Assembly: GCF_050611725.1 (NCBI RefSeq)
Contig: NZ_JBODJB010000001.1
Coordinates: 2,790,001 to 2,854,000, forward strand
Length of the DNA: 64,000 bases
Direction of reading: 5' to 3'
Source of the DNA: Ferruginibacter sp050611725
Lineage (GTDB): Bacteria > Bacteroidota > Bacteroidia > Chitinophagales > Chitinophagaceae
Below, piece by piece: positions 53,411-61,782 of this stretch. The translations under genes were made by a program, and so were the position numbers. Each line of letters starts with the position of its first letter. Position 1 is the first letter of the stretch. The notes beneath the pieces were generated by a model that saw only the letters and a list, made by a program, of their open reading frames with translations, had not been told where the DNA came from and did not search any database.

Positions 53411-56400
53411 CTAATTAATAAGTTTAGAACCTATCTTTTCTTCTGCTACTACCTTGTCGAGTTTTTGCTGAGCCTCTGTTTTTAATTCTGGAATTGTTGC
53501 ATTTTGAGCTACACTTTGATAAGTTGCTTTCGCATTGAAATAATCTTTGTTATGCATGAATATATCACCTAACAAAATATAAGACCTTGTTACCCAGTAA
53601 TCATAACCACCTGTTTCTTTAATAACCACCATCGCAGATTTTTCGGCTGCAGTTAAATTACCGGATGTGAATTGACAATTGGCTATTTCATATCTTGCCT
53701 CTGCACCCCATGCAGATTTATTGATCGCCGCACATGATTTAAAAGAAGCAATGGCTGCAACACAATCGCCATTCACTTGTTGCGACTTACCCAAAACCAA
53801 GTAAGCAATAGATTTATCATCAGTGCTGATACTCTTTTTTGTAAGCAATTCTTTCGCTGACACATTAGCCTGTGCATAATCTTTCAATTGATAATAACAA
53901 CGCACCAAGCCTCTTGTAGCTTCCAACTGGTTATCCTGACTCGATGCACCTGCTCTCAGTGCTTCGAAGTTTTTCTGAGCACTTGCATAATCCTTCAACT
54001 CAAAATAATTTATTTGAGCAGCCGTTAAAGCAGCTTTTTCAAAATATTTACCTACACCTTTTGTAATAACATAGTTATATCCGTTTAAAGCACTGTTCCA
54101 ATCTTTATTTTTTGTATAGCATTCGCTCATATAAAAATTAGCACTCAATGCATATGCTCCTGAAGGGAAACGAGAAAGATAATTTCCAAAAGCTTCAATA
54201 GCACCATTGTAATCATTGTTATTGTATTTCAACTCTGCCGCATTATAGGTCAGTTCATCCGCTTCGCTAACAGAAATACTTCTACCGCTCTTACGCATGA
54301 ATTCTACATAGTCGTTCGGTCTTCCTTCTTCTACATAAATATTTTTTACACTCTCTAATGCCTCATCTACTTCAGGTGATGCAGGATATTTTTGAACCAG
54401 CAACTGATAATTATTCAACGCTTCTTTGTAATTATTGATATTATAATTACACAATCCAAGTTTTAAATAAACTTTCGGAAGTAAGCCGGATGCATTGGAA
54501 TTGGTAAGTAACGTATTAAGGAAAGGAATAGCAGCTTTAAAATCTTCATCAGCCATATATGTATTGGCTATTTCCATATTGGCATCAGCTACCAAACTAC
54601 TTTGCGGATATAATCGGGTTAAGTTGACAAGCGTTTTAATTTTATCAGGAGAGCTTTTTATCCCTGCAATCATTGCTAATTGAAAGGTTGCATAATCGCT
54701 CTGCAAAAATTTCCCGTTGATGGCATTGGTATAAAGCGTATTGGCAGAATTGTAATCTTTTGTCATGTAATAACAATCAGCACTTCTGATGTAAGCATCT
54801 TGCTCCAATGGCATAAAGCCACCTGAAACAGATTTAACAATCTGATCAAAATAAACAAGCGCCTGCTTATAATTTTCTTTTTTGAAATAACTATAAGCCA
54901 TGTTATACCTGGCAGAAGTGGTGTTTGCTTCTCCCTGTGCTGCTACATTTGCCTGAAGATAGGCAGTCAGATAACGTATAGCATCATCAAATTTTGAAAA
55001 CCGGTAAGCAATCTCCCCTCTCCAGAAATTTGCATAAGGTGTAACGGTTGATGCAGGTAGTTGTAATATCTTTCCAAGCAATTCATCTGCTTTATCCAAT
55101 TGCTGATCATTAATATATTCTACAGCTTTTCCATACAAAATTCTGGGATACGCTTTTTGCATATTGGGTGTAGGCTTATCGAATGATTCATATAAAGCCA
55201 AACCATCACTGAAATTATTAGTGTTCGCCAAAATGTTTACCAGTATTTCCTTTGCTTCTGTGTTATAAACCGATTTCGGATACAATGTAATGAACTTACG
55301 CATTTCGTTCAATGCAATATCCTGATACCCTAACTCGTATGATAATTTTGCATAAATGAAGGTAGATACTTCCTGTTGTGTTTTATTGCTGTTATTGTAT
55401 GCACAAAATTGAAAGGCATTACGAGCTTCTGCTTTTTGATTGGTACGCAAGTAACAATCGCCTAGCAGATACATAGAGTTCTGCCCTAATGAATCCTTTT
55501 GATTGGTCAGTTGTTTAAATCCTTCTATCGCCTTCGGCAGATTATTCATCTGATAATAACAGTAACTTATTTCGTAAAGATCTTCTTTGCTTACATTCTG
55601 ACTGTTGGTGACATAATACTCAAGCAAAGGCAAAGCTTTTTCAAAATCTTTCTTTTCAAAATATATCTGCCCCAACAATTGTTTCATCTCCTTCTCATAA
55701 TACAAACGACCCTTACTCATCACCGCTTCCCCGTATTTTAACGCTTCGTCTTTTTTCTTCTGAAAATAATATATCTCTGCAATATAGTAGGGCACCACAC
55801 GTTTGTAATCATCTTCATTCTCTACTATTCTAAATGACTTTAATGCCTCGTTATATTGCCGATTGTAATAGCTGATGAAGCCATAATAGTAATTTGCCCT
55901 CATGTAATATTTACTTTCGGGCAACTGACGAATTTCGTCGAACAAAGGCTGGGCATCTCGGAATTTTTTCAGATTAAAATAACTGTAAGCCTGTTCGAAT
56001 TTTGCATCAGCGATCTCTTCATTACTTAAATTAGCGATCCCTGCTTTTTCGTAGTACAATACAGTATTTTCAAAATCTTCTTTTACAAAATAATATTTCG
56101 CAAGATGATAGCTGAGTATCTGCCTACGGGGTTCATTGTCTATTGTTTCGAGATAATGTTTTGCATCATCAACTCCTATCGGCATTTGCAATTTTAATTC
56201 GCAAACAGTGTAGTAATAATTAATGTCTTCATACAATTGAATATTATTACTTTTTTGATTTTCGGAATATTTTTGATGCAATTCTTTTAAAAGCGGATAA
56301 GCAAGTCCATATTGTTTTTTTATGAACAGATCTTTTGCATCTTTAAAATCTTTTTCGGGATCAATGATCGTATGCGTTGCCTGACTGAACGCAGAAGAGA

Positions 56401-56464
56401 ATACAAACGTTATGAATAAAAGTGAAAATATTTTTTTTGTTATCATGACAGTGGTTGAGCTCAT
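53411..56464 (-). CDS. large tetratricopeptide repeat protein
   Basis: The product of about 1,017 residues has a signal peptide (ITKKIFSLLFITFVFSSAFSQ) and at least 20 degenerate TPR units throughout. Examples are LSYHLAKYYFVKEDFENTVLYYEKA, ALPLLEYYVTNSQNV, and AWGAEARYEIANCQFTSGNL. TPRs form a superhelical scaffold for protein-protein contacts in the periplasm. The start is ATG 56464; ATG 56446 is also possible, and the TTG at 56479 lies in the -7 box. The next gene is the TonB-like barrel. This pair is common in Bacteroidota, and its function in this strain is unknown. Confidence 0.87.
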   Translation of the reverse strand: MSSTTVMITKKIFSLLFITFVFSSAFSQATHTIIDPEKDFKDAKDLFIKKQYGLAYPLLKELHQKYSENQKSNNIQLYEDINYYYTVCELKLQMPIGVDDAKHYLETIDNEPRRQILSYHLAKYYFVKEDFENTVLYYEKAGIANLSNEEIADAKFEQAYSYFNLKKFRDAQPLFDEIRQLPESKYYMRANYYYGFISYYNRQYNEALKSFRIVENEDDYKRVVPYYIAEIYYFQKKKDEALKYGEAVMSKGRLYYEKEMKQLLGQIYFEKKDFEKALPLLEYYVTNSQNVSKEDLYEISYCYYQMNNLPKAIEGFKQLTNQKDSLGQNSMYLLGDCYLRTNQKAEARNAFQFCAYNNSNKTQQEVSTFIYAKLSYELGYQDIALNEMRKFITLYPKSVYNTEAKEILVNILANTNNFSDGLALYESFDKPTPNMQKAYPRILYGKAVEYINDQQLDKADELLGKILQLPASTVTPYANFWRGEIAYRFSKFDDAIRYLTAYLQANVAAQGEANTTSARYNMAYSYFKKENYKQALVYFDQIVKSVSGGFMPLEQDAYIRSADCYYMTKDYNSANTLYTNAINGKFLQSDYATFQLAMIAGIKSSPDKIKTLVNLTRLYPQSSLVADANMEIANTYMADEDFKAAIPFLNTLLTNSNASGLLPKVYLKLGLCNYNINNYKEALNNYQLLVQKYPASPEVDEALESVKNIYVEEGRPNDYVEFMRKSGRSISVSEADELTYNAAELKYNNNDYNGAIEAFGNYLSRFPSGAYALSANFYMSECYTKNKDWNSALNGYNYVITKGVGKYFEKAALTAAQINYFELKDYASAQKNFEALRAGASSQDNQLEATRGLVRCYYQLKDYAQANVSAKELLTKKSISTDDKSIAYLVLGKSQQVNGDCVAAIASFKSCAAINKSAWGAEARYEIANCQFTSGNLTAAEKSAMVVIKETGGYDYWVTRSYILLGDIFMHNKDYFNAKATYQSVAQNATIPELKTEAQQKLDKVVAEEKIGSKLIN

Positions 56465-56476
56465 TATTCGTCTATG

Positions 56477-56504
56477 CAAAAGTAGTTAATTGACCGTTAT
56501 ACAA
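56477..56504 (-). promoter_or_regulatory. promoter of the TPR/barrel operon
   Basis: On the minus strand TTG at 56504-56502, 17 bases, then TACTTTTG at 56484-56477: within the published spacing. The TTG at 56479 is in frame with the TPR gene but lies in the box. Confidence 0.62.
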
Positions 56505-56558
56505 ACACCGTTCCAAAGCTATTGTGCAAAAGTGGATAACTGCTTTAATAAAAGATTG

Positions 56559-56566
56559 TACATTTG
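56559..56566 (+). promoter_or_regulatory. -7 box of the DoxX gene
   Basis: TACATTTG is an exact match to TAnnTTTG, 33 bases before the ATG at 56599. No TTG sits at the expected -33 distance. Confidence 0.45.
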
Positions 56567-56598
56567 TTTTTACTGTTAAATAAAATGTAAAAATTAAT

Positions 56599-57006
56599 AT
56601 GAAAAAACTACTATCTACCAACTATTCTGCCGGTGCTTTCAGTGCAGCCATGTTATTACTTCGCCTGGCATTTGGAATTTTGATGATGAATAACGGATAC
56701 AATAAACTTGTGCATTTTAGTGCGATGGTTCCAAAAGCTACCACCATTTTGGGATTAGGCCAGTCGGCTTCTTTAGCTCTAGTTGTTTTTGCTGAATTTT
56801 TCTGTGCATTGTTTGTAATTATCGGCCTGTTTACAAGGTTTGCAGTAATTCCGCTGATCATTGCCATGTCTGTAGCATTGTTCAAGGCACACAACTTCGA
56901 CGTTTTTGATACCGGAGAAATGGCAAGTTTATACCTTACCGGATTTATTGTGTTGTTATTTGTAGGGCCGGGTAGAGTGAGTGTAGATAGTATGATTGGT
57001 AAATAA
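56599..57006 (+). CDS. DoxX family membrane protein
   Basis: The 135-residue product has four membrane helices. The DoxX family core is visible in LLLRLAFGILMMNNGYNKLVHF, LVVFAEFFCALFVIIGLFTRFAVIPLIIAMSVALF and LYLTGFIVLLFVGPGRVSVD. DoxX proteins are small quinone-related or redox-linked membrane proteins whose exact role varies. The start is an ATG. The next gene begins nine bases after, so they likely share the transcript. Confidence 0.9.
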   Translation: MKKLLSTNYSAGAFSAAMLLLRLAFGILMMNNGYNKLVHFSAMVPKATTILGLGQSASLALVVFAEFFCALFVIIGLFTRFAVIPLIIAMSVALFKAHNFDVFDTGEMASLYLTGFIVLLFVGPGRVSVDSMIGK

Positions 57007-57015
57007 ATTTTTCTA

Positions 57016-57426
57016 ATGTTTACAAGCGAAACACAAATACGCATACACTATGCCCTAACAGATCAGATGGGATTTGTTTACCATGGCCACTATGCTCAAT
57101 TTTACGAGATCGGTAGAGGCGAATCCATCAGACAGTTGGGTTATACGTATAAAGACATTGAAGCAATGGGAATTATCATGCCGGTAGTTGATATACATAG
57201 CAAATTTCTGCGTCCTGCCAAGTATGATGATCTTATTACAGTAAAGACAATCTTGAAAGAATTACCGGTTCACCATAAAATTGTTTTTCATGCAGAAATT
57301 TATAATGAAGCGAACGAACTATTGAACGTTGGCGATGTGACACTTTATTTTATGAATGCGAAAACAATGCAACGCTGCGGAATGCCCGAAGCCTTAAGAG
57401 AAAAGATTGCTCCGTACTTTATTTAG
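57016..57426 (+). CDS. acyl-CoA thioesterase (hotdog fold)
   Basis: The 136-residue product has the 4-hydroxybenzoyl-CoA thioesterase-like hotdog fold: HYALTDQMGFVYHGHYAQFYEIGRGE has the catalytic Asp-equivalent (D17) and the YHGHY turn, and VDIHSKFLRPAKYDDLI and VTLYFMNAKTMQ complete the sheet. It hydrolyses an acyl-CoA thioester; substrate length unknown. A short-range partnership with DoxX is not established. It ends in a hairpin that overlaps its stop. Confidence 0.88.
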   Translation: MFTSETQIRIHYALTDQMGFVYHGHYAQFYEIGRGESIRQLGYTYKDIEAMGIIMPVVDIHSKFLRPAKYDDLITVKTILKELPVHHKIVFHAEIYNEANELLNVGDVTLYFMNAKTMQRCGMPEALREKIAPYFI

Positions 57427-57454
57427 TTCATACATCATGGCTTATGAACTAAAT
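57421..57454. terminator. hairpin at the convergent end of the thioesterase gene
   Basis: A perfect 12-base stem, ATTTAGTTCATA / TATGAACTAAAT (57421-57432, 57443-57454), with a ten-base loop includes the TAG stop of the thioesterase gene and ends five bases before the DUF6526 stop. There is no T-tract, so it may act by RNA stability rather than as a standard terminator. Confidence 0.55.
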
Positions 57455-57458
57455 CTTA

Positions 57459-57887
57459 TCACACTCGATGATAATCAGCTTTCCAATTTTGTATCAACAT
57501 TTTAATTTCTTTTGATCTCAAATTTTCTGCTGCGGCTTTTTTAACAAGTTCTACAAACTCTTCATCACCTGCAAACCGAAGTGCTACGATCTGACTTGTT
57601 CTTAAACGACTATCCATCGGTTGCCCGGTCATGATATAATAACGAAGTTTTTCTTCCGCACGAATAGCTCTGTCCTGTGCTTTTAATGCAAATGATCTTG
57701 CATACAATGCCAGACCAATTAAAACAAATGGCATAAATACCAGTAAAGCTGCCGCATATTTATTTTCTTCCGTTACATGAGCATGATAAATAATTGCTCC
57801 CCCCAAAAGAATAGCAATTCCTCCATATACGCCAAAGTGAAAACCCGGCACCCATTGTGTATGATTTTTAAAGTTCTGTGTTTGCAT
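57459..57887 (-). CDS. DUF6526 family membrane protein
   Basis: The product has 142 residues and two membrane helices (FGVYGGIAILLGGAIIYHA and YAAALLVFMPFVLIGLALYA) followed by a charged cytoplasmic helical region: KAQDRAIRAEEKLRYYIMTGQPMDSRLRTSQIVALRFAGDEEF. The family is conserved among Bacteroidota and its function is unknown. It is convergent to the thioesterase and divergent from cinA. Confidence 0.85.
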   Translation of the reverse strand: MQTQNFKNHTQWVPGFHFGVYGGIAILLGGAIIYHAHVTEENKYAAALLVFMPFVLIGLALYARSFALKAQDRAIRAEEKLRYYIMTGQPMDSRLRTSQIVALRFAGDEEFVELVKKAAAENLRSKEIKMLIQNWKADYHRV

Positions 57888-57965
57888 AATTTGTTTTTAA
57901 ATTTGATACTCAAGTTACAAACAAACTGCAACACTATTTTGTTTGCTACCTAAATAAGTTCAATA

Positions 57966-59213
57966 ATGACAAAAGCAAGTATAATCACCATCGGAGATGA
58001 ATTACTGATCGGACAAGTAATTGACACCAACAGTGCATGGATTGCACAGAAACTGAATAAAGCCGGCATCCCTGTTGTAAGAAGAGTTGCCGTAGGCGAT
58101 GCATGGAATGAAATATGGACAGCACTGGATGAAGAGCAACAATATGCCGACATTATCTTAATCACAGGCGGACTTGGACCTACGGCAGATGATATTACTA
58201 AGCCGTTGCTATGTGAATATTTTAATGGTAAAATGATTATAAATAAAGATGCGCTTGAAAACGTAGAAAATATTTTCAAGAACATTCTTAAACGTCCAAT
58301 GATAGAACGCAATCGTAAACAAGCCGAAGTGCCCGATGTTTGCGAAGTGATCATTAACAAAAGAGGTACCGCTCCCGGGATGGTGTTTTCAAAAGAAAAC
58401 AAAACTTTTATTTCAATGCCCGGCGTGCCGCATGAAATGAAAGGAATGATAGTAGATGATGTATTACCACTTCTTCAAAAAAAATACACAACAACAAATA
58501 TTGTTCACAAAACATTATTGACCGCCGGTGTAGGGGAAAGTTTTTTAGCAGAATTAATTCTAGATTTTGAAAGCAATTTGCCGGCACATATTAAACTTGC
58601 ATACCTCCCCAACTATGGCATGGTGCGTTTACGTTTAACCGCAACAGGTGATAATGTAGCTACCGAAGTACAGGAGAAATTCGACACACTGCAATCGCTG
58701 GTAAAAGAATATCTTGTTACCAATGAAGATGAACCTTTGCAAGCAGTAGTTGGTAAATTATTAGTAGCAAAAGGTAAAACTATGTGTACAGCTGAAAGTT
58801 GCACCGGTGGTTATATTGCACATCTGCTGACAGCCATGCCAGGCTCCTCTAAATTTTACGATGGCAGTGTAGTGAGTTATAGCAATAAAGTAAAAGAAGA
58901 TGTATTGAATGTGAAAGTAGCAACCTTACAACAATATGGTGCCGTTAGCGAACAAGTTGTCATAGAAATGGCAAAAGGTGTATTACAAAAAATCAAATCC
59001 GATTACACCATTGCTGTCTCTGGAATTATGGGCCCCGATGGTGGGACGGCCGATAAGCCCGTTGGTACAGTATGGGTAGCCGTTGGCAAACATGATAAAA
59101 TACAAACTCAGCTTTTTAATTTCCGTTTCGACAGGGAAAGAAATATTCAACTCACCGCTATAAATGTTTTGAACTTATTGAGAAAGTTTATTCTTGTAGA
59201 TTTGGAAGTTTGA
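57966..59213 (+). CDS. cinA: CinA family protein (competence/damage-inducible protein A)
   Basis: CinA carries an N-terminal MoCF-like domain (residues about 4-170: ASIITIGDELLIGQVIDTNSAWIAQKL and TGGLGPTADDITK) and a C-terminal nicotinamide-mononucleotide deamidase-like domain (about 255-410: CTAESCTGGYIAHLLTAMPGSSKFYDGSVVSYSNKVK, AVSGIMGPDGGTADKPVGTV). Related enzymes remove the amide of NMN or repair pyridine nucleotides. The 415-residue length is standard. The start is the ATG at 57966. It stands alone before the E2 gene. Confidence 0.95.
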   Translation: MTKASIITIGDELLIGQVIDTNSAWIAQKLNKAGIPVVRRVAVGDAWNEIWTALDEEQQYADIILITGGLGPTADDITKPLLCEYFNGKMIINKDALENVENIFKNILKRPMIERNRKQAEVPDVCEVIINKRGTAPGMVFSKENKTFISMPGVPHEMKGMIVDDVLPLLQKKYTTTNIVHKTLLTAGVGESFLAELILDFESNLPAHIKLAYLPNYGMVRLRLTATGDNVATEVQEKFDTLQSLVKEYLVTNEDEPLQAVVGKLLVAKGKTMCTAESCTGGYIAHLLTAMPGSSKFYDGSVVSYSNKVKEDVLNVKVATLQQYGAVSEQVVIEMAKGVLQKIKSDYTIAVSGIMGPDGGTADKPVGTVWVAVGKHDKIQTQLFNFRFDRERNIQLTAINVLNLLRKFILVDLEV

Positions 59214-59265
59214 CAAAGCACTAAACATCGAATCCCCAAATCATCAAATTATCAAATCGACTAAT
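59214..59265. repeat. short-period intergenic repeats
   Basis: The gap has AAATCATCAAATTATCAAATCG (59237-59259), an ATCAAAT unit repeated three times with variation. It resembles the repeat gaps at 35289 and 18712. Confidence 0.5.
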
Positions 59266-59270
59266 TAAAA

Positions 59271-59300
59271 TTGCTTTTTCCCCATAAAAAATTAACTTTG
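59271..59300 (+). promoter_or_regulatory. promoter of the E2 gene
   Basis: TTG at 59271-59273, 19 bases, then TAACTTTG at 59293-59300: full match to TTG-N17-23-TAnnTTTG. Predicted transcription start near 59305, with about 50 bases of leader. Confidence 0.72.
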
Positions 59301-59354
59301 GTAAGCAGCAAAATTGTTGTTTTATTTGCTTAGTCTTATCTGTAAATTAGTCGT

Positions 59355-60698
59355 ATGAGTTTAGTAGATCTAGTAATGCCAAAGTTGGGAGAAAGCATCA
59401 TGGAAGCCACCATATTACGTTGGCATAAAAAGCCCGGTGATGCTATCAAGTTAGATGAAACCGTATTGGACATTGCTACCGATAAAGTTGATAGTGAAGT
59501 ACCTTCCACTGCAGAGGGCGTACTTGAGCAGATATTATACAACGAAAATGATGTTGCACCCATTGGTGCCGTTATTGCGAAAATACGGGTAGGTGCCAGT
59601 GCAATTATTGGAAACACCCCGCCACCGCCACCGGCTGCTAAACCTGCTTACGAAGAAGCAAAGATCGTAGAGCATATCCCCTATCAACCAACAGCAACTC
59701 AACCTGAAAAACAAGCTTCAACCGGAGTGCGTTTTTACTCTCCACTGGTGTTGAACATAGCACAGCAGGAAGGCATTAGTATGAGTGAGCTGGAAAATAT
59801 CCCGGGCACAGGACAAGACGGACGTGTAAGTAAGAAAGATATCATTGAATATGTAGCGAATAAGGGAGCTTCCAGTTACAAGCCACATGCGACAAACATA
59901 ACAGAATCGCAAGTAGTCAATGTACCGCAACAAACTGCGGATACCCAACTACAAACTACAAACTATAAACCTCCAACCGTTTACTCCGGTAATGTGGAGA
60001 TCATTGAAATGGATCGTATGCGTAAGTTGATAGCTAAACATATGATCGATAGTGTACACACCAGTGCTCATGTTACCAGCTTTGTAGAGTGTGATGTAAC
60101 TAACCTTGTGATGTGGAGAGATCGAATTAAAAAAGATTTCGAAAAAAGAGAAAACGAAAAAATTACGTTTACACCGCTCTTTATTGAAGCTGTTGTAAAA
60201 TGTATCAAAAAATATCCCTGGCTTAGCAGTAGTATCGATGGCGATAAGATCATAGTAAAAAAAGACCTGAACATTGGCATGGCTACTGCACTGCAAAACG
60301 GCAACCTCATTGTACCCGTTATTAAAAATGCCGATCAGTTAAATTTAGTTGGATTAACCAAACAGGTAAATAACCTTGCCAATGCTGCAAGAAATGGCAC
60401 ACTCAGACCCGACGATACGAACGGTGGCACTTTCACCATTTCAAACATCGGAAGCTTCGGCAGTATAATGGGCACACCTATTATCAACCAACCGCAGGTA
60501 GCTATCATGGCAGTGGGTGCTATCAAAAAGCGTCCGGTGGTAGTTGAAACCGCCCAAGGCGATAGCATTGCTATCCGCCACATCATGTATATTTCTCTCA
60601 GTTACGATCATCGCATTATAGATGGTGCACTCGGTTCTACTTTCTTAAATGCAGTTGCAAAAGAATTAGAGAATTTTGATACAAGCAGAAGCATCTAA
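59355..60698 (+). CDS. 2-oxo acid dehydrogenase E2 (dihydrolipoyl acyltransferase)
   Basis: E2 moves the acyl group from lipoamide to CoA in pyruvate, 2-oxoglutarate or branched-chain 2-oxo acid dehydrogenase complexes. The product has one N-terminal lipoyl domain (residues 1-80, lipoyl lysine K44 in TDKVDSEVP). A peripheral-subunit binding domain is at about 128-168 (SPLVLNIAQQEGISMSELENI). A C-terminal catalytic domain has SYDHRIIDGALG (about 417), with the active-site His and Asp. The substrate cannot be read with certainty. The linker at about 190-205 is encoded by a tandem ACTACAAACT-type repeat. Confidence 0.93.
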   Translation: MSLVDLVMPKLGESIMEATILRWHKKPGDAIKLDETVLDIATDKVDSEVPSTAEGVLEQILYNENDVAPIGAVIAKIRVGASAIIGNTPPPPPAAKPAYEEAKIVEHIPYQPTATQPEKQASTGVRFYSPLVLNIAQQEGISMSELENIPGTGQDGRVSKKDIIEYVANKGASSYKPHATNITESQVVNVPQQTADTQLQTTNYKPPTVYSGNVEIIEMDRMRKLIAKHMIDSVHTSAHVTSFVECDVTNLVMWRDRIKKDFEKRENEKITFTPLFIEAVVKCIKKYPWLSSSIDGDKIIVKKDLNIGMATALQNGNLIVPVIKNADQLNLVGLTKQVNNLANAARNGTLRPDDTNGGTFTISNIGSFGSIMGTPIINQPQVAIMAVGAIKKRPVVVETAQGDSIAIRHIMYISLSYDHRIIDGALGSTFLNAVAKELENFDTSRSI

Positions 60699-60789
60699 AA
60701 CAATAAAGACTTATTTATTTTACATTGTCTATTACCGTTATTTATAGCTAGTAAAAATATTGTATGCAATAAATCTAGTTTCTTGTTTT

Positions 60790-61254
60790 ATGACACAAGC
60801 AAAACAAATCGCAAACCGTTTCAGAGAAATTATATTTAATGGTGAATTTGTGGCAGGTACAAATTATAAGGCTCAGTTATGCGGCGTGGATTGGAAACTA
60901 GCTACTCAAAAAACAGTTACTGCCAATACCATTGCAGCACTTACATTTCATGTTCACTATTACATAGCCGGTATGCTGAATGTGCTTGAAGGAGGGCCCC
61001 TCGATATAAAAGACAAGTTCAGTTTTGACATGCCTCCGATAACATCGCAGGAAGCATGGGAGCAACTACTAGATCAATTATGGAAAGATGCCGAAAAGTT
61101 TGCTTCGTTTGTAGAACTATTAACTGATAAAAAGCTACAGGAAGATTTTACCGATGAAAAATACGGCAGCTATCAGCGAAATATTGACGCCATGATAGAA
61201 CACAGCTATTATCACCTTGGGCAAATTGTACTGATCAAAAAACTAACTGCCTGA
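60790..61254 (+). CDS. DinB-like (DUF1572-type) metal-binding protein
   Basis: The 154-residue product is a four-helix bundle with the DinB-type histidine triad: TFHVHYYIAGML (about 50) and HSYYHLGQIVLIKKL (about 138). Such proteins bind a divalent metal and may act as transferases or in thiol metabolism. The start at ATG 60790 is preferred over an upstream TTG (60760), since the extra 10 residues add no part of the fold. The gene is isolated with no clear promoter. Confidence 0.82.
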   Translation: MTQAKQIANRFREIIFNGEFVAGTNYKAQLCGVDWKLATQKTVTANTIAALTFHVHYYIAGMLNVLEGGPLDIKDKFSFDMPPITSQEAWEQLLDQLWKDAEKFASFVELLTDKKLQEDFTDEKYGSYQRNIDAMIEHSYYHLGQIVLIKKLTA

Positions 61255-61339
61255 TACACACGATTTATTATTTTATATACAGTCTGTTAAAAACATACAC
61301 TTGCATTTACCAATTTAGATTTTTATCTTGATTAACAAG

Positions 61340-61729
61340 ATGAAATTATTGCTGTCAATCCTTATCGCCGTTCTATTGATTTTCAATGGCATATCAGCCC
61401 TTTATAGCGGCTATCATTTAATGATGCATCCGGATGGAAGTAGCATTCATTTACCTTTAAAATTACTGGAAGGATCACCATTTCATAGTTACCTTATTCC
61501 GGGTATTATTCTTTTTGTAGTAAACGGAGTACTCAGTATGCTCGTTCTATTTACTTTACTTTTCAACAATGATAATGCTTCAGAATACACCATGTTGCAA
61601 GGTGTTTTACTTGCCGGTTGGATATTGGTTCAAACGGTATTGATACAAACTGTAGAACCCATGCATCTGATCATGGCTGGTGTTGGTATTGCCCTTGTAA
61701 TTCTGGGCGGCATCCGAAGAAACTTATAA
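61340..61729 (+). CDS. small membrane protein, 129 aa
   Basis: The product has four hydrophobic helices: LLLSILIAVLLIFNGISALYSGY, YLIPGIILFVVNGVLSMLVLFTLLF, YTMLQGVLLAGWILVQTVLI and LIMAGVGIALVILGGI. A conserved soluble loop, MMHPDGSSIHLPLKLLEGSPFHSYLIPG, lies between helices 1 and 2. It is a four-helix inner-membrane protein of no recognised function. The start is ATG 61340 (the TTG at 61328 is less likely). It ends at a bidirectional terminator. Confidence 0.75.
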   Translation: MKLLLSILIAVLLIFNGISALYSGYHLMMHPDGSSIHLPLKLLEGSPFHSYLIPGIILFVVNGVLSMLVLFTLLFNNDNASEYTMLQGVLLAGWILVQTVLIQTVEPMHLIMAGVGIALVILGGIRRNL

Positions 61730-61733
61730 ATAA

Positions 61734-61762
61734 AAGCCCGGATATTTTTGGTACCCGGGCTT
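61734..61762. terminator. bidirectional terminator between convergent genes
   Basis: Stem AAGCCCGG / CCGGGCTT (61734-61741, 61755-61762) is followed by T-rich sequence mainly on the minus strand, where it would end the phosphohexomutase gene. Confidence 0.8.
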
Positions 61763-61782
61763 ATTAAATGTTTTCAAAACAA

